Shown piece by piece: positions 6,318 through 9,031 of a stretch of DNA of 9,031 nt. Below the pieces are notes generated by a model. That model saw only the letters and a list, made by a program, of their open reading frames with translations, was not told the origin of the DNA and did no database searches. The position numbers and the translations under genes were made by a program. The first letter of the stretch is position 1; each line of letters opens with the position of its first letter. This DNA comes from an uncultured Bacteroidota bacterium (GTDB taxonomy: Bacteria > Bacteroidota > Bacteroidia > Flavobacteriales > Flavobacteriaceae), in assembly GCA_903837025.1 (NCBI GenBank), contig CAILTC010000619.1, positions 1 to 9,031 of the forward strand. Reading direction: 5' to 3'.

Positions 6318-9031
6318 AACAATCCTACATAAGATCTACGAGAATTCGCCAAAAATAAAGCAAATTGTCGAAATTTTACATCAAGCCGAACCTAAAATCC
6401 AGCTGAACGGGTTGATTGGTTCGTCGCTTTCGTTTGTGGTGCAATCGCTTTTCAAAAAGACTGAAAAGCCATTTTTACTGATACTAAACGACAAGGAAGA
6501 AGCCGCTTATTATTTGAATGATTTGGAACTTATGGTTGGCGAAGAGGATGTGCTTTTTTATCCCGGTTCGTATCGTCGTCCGTACCAAATTGAAGATACC
6601 GATAATGCCAATGTTTTGCTTCGCGCCGAAGTCCTGAACCGCATTAATTCCCGCAAGAAACCGGCCATTATTGTCACCTATCCCGAAGCCCTTTTCGAGA
6701 AAGTGGTCACCCGAAAAGAGTTGGATAAAAACACCTTAAAAGTGGCTGTGGGCGATAAGATTTCTATCGATTTTATCAATGAAGTTTTGTTTGAATATGA
6801 ATTTAAAAGAGTCGATTTTATTACGGAACCTGGCGAATTTTCCGTTCGTGGCGGAATTGTAGATGTCTTCTCTTTTTCGAATGATAATCCGTACCGAATT
6901 GAGTTTTTTGGTGACGAAGTCGAAAGCATCCGAAGTTTCGATGTTGAAACGCAGTTGTCTATCGAAAAACAGAAAAAAATTACAATAATTCCCAATGTCG
7001 AAAATAAATTCTTTCAGGAAAACCGCGAAAGTTTTTTGGAATATATCAATAATCAAACGGTTATTTTTATCCAAGATACGGATTCTCTTTTTTCGAAATT
7101 GGATAAATTGTTTGCCAAAGCCACTGAAATTTTCGAGAATCTGAAAGCAACTATAGATCATGTTGCGCCAAGTCAATTGTTCTTGAATCAGGCAGAATTC
7201 ATCAAGAAAAGCCTCGATTTTTCAATTGTCGAATTGAGTTCAAAAGCTATTTATAGAACCAAAAGTTCTTTCGATTTTCATATCAAACCGCAGCCGTCCT
7301 TCAACAAACAATTCGATTTGTTGTTGAATAATTTGAATGACAACCATTTTAACGGTTACAAAAATTATTTGTTTTGTTCGAATGATGCCCAAGCCAAAAG
7401 GTTTCACGATATTTTTGAAACTTTAGACGAAGAAAATTCCGAGAATATTCGCAAGCAATACAATACGATTGTTTTTCCTTTATATCAGGGATTTATCGAC
7501 GAGGAAACTCAAATTGCCTGTTATACCGATCACCAAATTTTTGAGCGGTATCATAAATTTAGCATCAAAAGCAACGTTTCGAAGAAGCAAAATATCACTT
7601 TAAAAGAATTGACGACCTTGTCCGTTGGCGATTATGTAACGCATATCGATCACGGAATTGGACGATTTGGAGGCTTGCAAAAAATACAAGTAGAAGGTAG
7701 AACGCAAGAAGCCATCAAACTGGTTTATGCCGATAATGACATTGTTTATGTGAGTATTCACTCGCTTTACAAGATTTCGAAATACACTGGTAAAGACGGA
7801 ACACCGCCCAAAATTTATAAATTGGGTTCGAATGCTTGGAAGATCCTCAAGCAAAAAACCAAGGCGCGTGTCAAACATATTGCGTTCAATTTGATTCAAT
7901 TGTATGCCAAAAGAAAATTAGAAAAAGGATTCCGTTTTGCGCCCGACAGCTATTTGCAAAACGAATTAGAAAGTTCGTTTATTTACGAAGATACGCCCGA
8001 TCAAACCAAATCGACGGCCGAAGTCAAAGCCGATATGGAAAGTGATCGCCCAATGGATCGTTTGGTTTGTGGCGATGTAGGTTTCGGAAAAACTGAAGTT
8101 GCCATTCGTGCCGCTTTCAAAGCCGTTGACAATAGCAAACAAGTGGCCGTTTTGGTTCCTACGACGATTTTGGCGTACCAGCATTACCGCACTTTTACCG
8201 AAAGGTTGAAGGAAATGCCCGTTTCGGTGGGGTATTTGAACCGATTTCGAACGGCCAAACAAAAAGCCGAAACCTTAAAATTATTGGCGGAAGGCAAACT
8301 CGATATTGTCATTGGAACGCATCAATTGGTCAACAAAAATGTGGTTTTCAAGGACCTTGGTTTGTTAATTGTTGATGAGGAACAAAAATTTGGTGTCAAC
8401 GTAAAAGACAAACTCAAAACTATCGCCGCCAATGTCGATACTTTGACATTAACGGCAACGCCCATCCCGAGAACCTTGCAGTTTTCGTTGATGGCGGCTC
8501 GAGATTTATCAGTAATTACAACGCCTCCGCCCAATCGGTATCCTATCGAAACCAATGTGGTTGGTTTTAGCGAAGAGCTTATTCGGGATGCGATTTCGTA
8601 TGAAATTCAGCGAAACGGACAGGTTTTCTTTATCAATAATCGAATCGAGAACATAAAGGAAGTGGCGGGAATGATTCAGCGATTGGTGCCCGATGCCCGA
8701 GTGGGAATTGGTCACGGCCAGATGGATGGTAGCAAACTCGAGGAATTAATGTTGGCTTTTATGAACGGCGAATTCGATGTTTTGGTGGCAACCACTATTA
8801 TCGAAAGCGGATTAGACGTTCCCAATGCGAATACGATTTTTATTAATAATGCCAATAATTTTGGCTTGTCCGATTTGCACCAAATGCGGGGTCGTGTAGG
8901 ACGTAGCAACAAGAAAGCCTTTTGTTATTTTATTTGTCCGCCCTATTCGGTGATGACGGATGATGCCCGAAAACGAATTCAGGCTTTGGAACAATTCTCT
9001 GATCTGGGAAGCGGTTTCAATATTGCGATGA
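6310..9031 (+). CDS. mfd: Transcription-repair coupling factor Mfd (N-terminal 907 residues, cut by window edge)
   Basis: Mfd is a cytoplasmic ATP-driven DNA translocase that pushes stalled RNA polymerase off damaged DNA and recruits UvrA. The frame is open without interruption to the window end, giving 907 of the roughly 1,100 residues usual for the family. The N-terminal UvrB-like module includes DVLFYPGSYRRPYQ (about 80-93) and EFSVRGGIVDVF (about 176-187). The CarD-like RNA polymerase interaction domain begins near 438 (SVGDYVTHIDHGIGRFGG). The helicase motifs follow: Walker A GDVGFGKTE (588-596), Walker B DEEQ (689-692), TATPIPRT (715-722) and QMRGRVGRS (858-866). The missing part would hold the end of the translocation region and the C-terminal D7 domain. 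No ATG is available near the N-terminus; TTG at 6310 gives (M)SKTILHKIYENSPKI, a plausible Mfd start. It overlaps the lipoprotein gene by 8 bp, suggesting coupled translation. Confidence 0.96.
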   Translation, partial: MSKTILHKIYENSPKIKQIVEILHQAEPKIQLNGLIGSSLSFVVQSLFKKTEKPFLLILNDKEEAAYYLNDLELMVGEEDVLFYPGSYRRPYQIEDTDNANVLLRAEVLNRINSRKKPAIIVTYPEALFEKVVTRKELDKNTLKVAVGDKISIDFINEVLFEYEFKRVDFITEPGEFSVRGGIVDVFSFSNDNPYRIEFFGDEVESIRSFDVETQLSIEKQKKITIIPNVENKFFQENRESFLEYINNQTVIFIQDTDSLFSKLDKLFAKATEIFENLKATIDHVAPSQLFLNQAEFIKKSLDFSIVELSSKAIYRTKSSFDFHIKPQPSFNKQFDLLLNNLNDNHFNGYKNYLFCSNDAQAKRFHDIFETLDEENSENIRKQYNTIVFPLYQGFIDEETQIACYTDHQIFERYHKFSIKSNVSKKQNITLKELTTLSVGDYVTHIDHGIGRFGGLQKIQVEGRTQEAIKLVYADNDIVYVSIHSLYKISKYTGKDGTPPKIYKLGSNAWKILKQKTKARVKHIAFNLIQLYAKRKLEKGFRFAPDSYLQNELESSFIYEDTPDQTKSTAEVKADMESDRPMDRLVCGDVGFGKTEVAIRAAFKAVDNSKQVAVLVPTTILAYQHYRTFTERLKEMPVSVGYLNRFRTAKQKAETLKLLAEGKLDIVIGTHQLVNKNVVFKDLGLLIVDEEQKFGVNVKDKLKTIAANVDTLTLTATPIPRTLQFSLMAARDLSVITTPPPNRYPIETNVVGFSEELIRDAISYEIQRNGQVFFINNRIENIKEVAGMIQRLVPDARVGIGHGQMDGSKLEELMLAFMNGEFDVLVATTIIESGLDVPNANTIFINNANNFGLSDLHQMRGRVGRSNKKAFCYFICPPYSVMTDDARKRIQALEQFSDLGSGFNIAM

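Noticed and set aside
6678..8994. Several minus-strand open frames and one plus-strand frame at 7836-8045
   Set aside because: All overlap the uninterrupted mfd frame, which carries conserved helicase and CarD-like motifs.
1..9031. CRISPR arrays, tRNA/rRNA genes, insertion sequences or phage genes
   Set aside because: Reading both strands gave no regularly spaced repeats, cloverleaf-like sequences, transposase motifs or terminal inverted repeats.

Overview
The window most likely comes from a member of the Bacteroidota, probably a flavobacterium such as Flavobacterium. The DNA is AT-rich, there are no Shine-Dalgarno sequences, and the upstream regions carry the Bacteroidota -7 promoter element TAnnTTTG. 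The genes also fit: a short-chain type L-threonine dehydrogenase, a FadD15-like acyl-CoA synthetase and Mfd. This assignment is inferred from these features, not from a database match.

Layout, left to right. (1) 1-372, minus strand: the N-terminal 124 residues of an NAD-dependent epimerase-fold L-threonine 3-dehydrogenase, cut by the window edge. (2) 373-952: a gene-poor stretch. It holds the promoter of the first gene and, at about 450-912, protein-like fragments in all three plus-strand frames that look like a decayed gene. (3) 953-2725, minus strand: a complete AMP-forming long-chain fatty-acid-CoA ligase. (4) 2726-2938: a divergent promoter region. (5) 2939-5467, plus strand: two tightly linked genes, a five-TM LtaS-like phosphotransferase of the sulfatase/alkaline phosphatase superfamily and a membrane-anchored Cys-based (CX5R) phosphatase, 3 bp apart. 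(6) 5468-5705: an intergenic region with a -7 element for the next gene. (7) 5706-6317, plus strand: a small lipoprotein. (8) 6310 to the window end, plus strand: mfd, the transcription-repair coupling factor. It starts at a TTG codon inside the end of the lipoprotein gene and is cut by the window edge after 907 residues.

How the genes relate. The acyl-CoA synthetase and the LtaS-like enzyme are divergently transcribed. The LtaS-like enzyme and the phosphatase very probably form an operon. Both are predicted to have their catalytic domains outside the cytoplasm, so they may act on related phosphorylated envelope substrates; that is inference. The lipoprotein and mfd overlap by 8 bp and are probably translated together, although no functional link is apparent.

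Most of the window is ordinary chromosomal housekeeping and envelope content. I see no mobile element, CRISPR array, RNA gene or clearly novel defence system. The points most worth a second look are the LtaS-like/phosphatase pair, the gene remnant at 450-912, and the uniform distance from -7 element to start codon at four genes.
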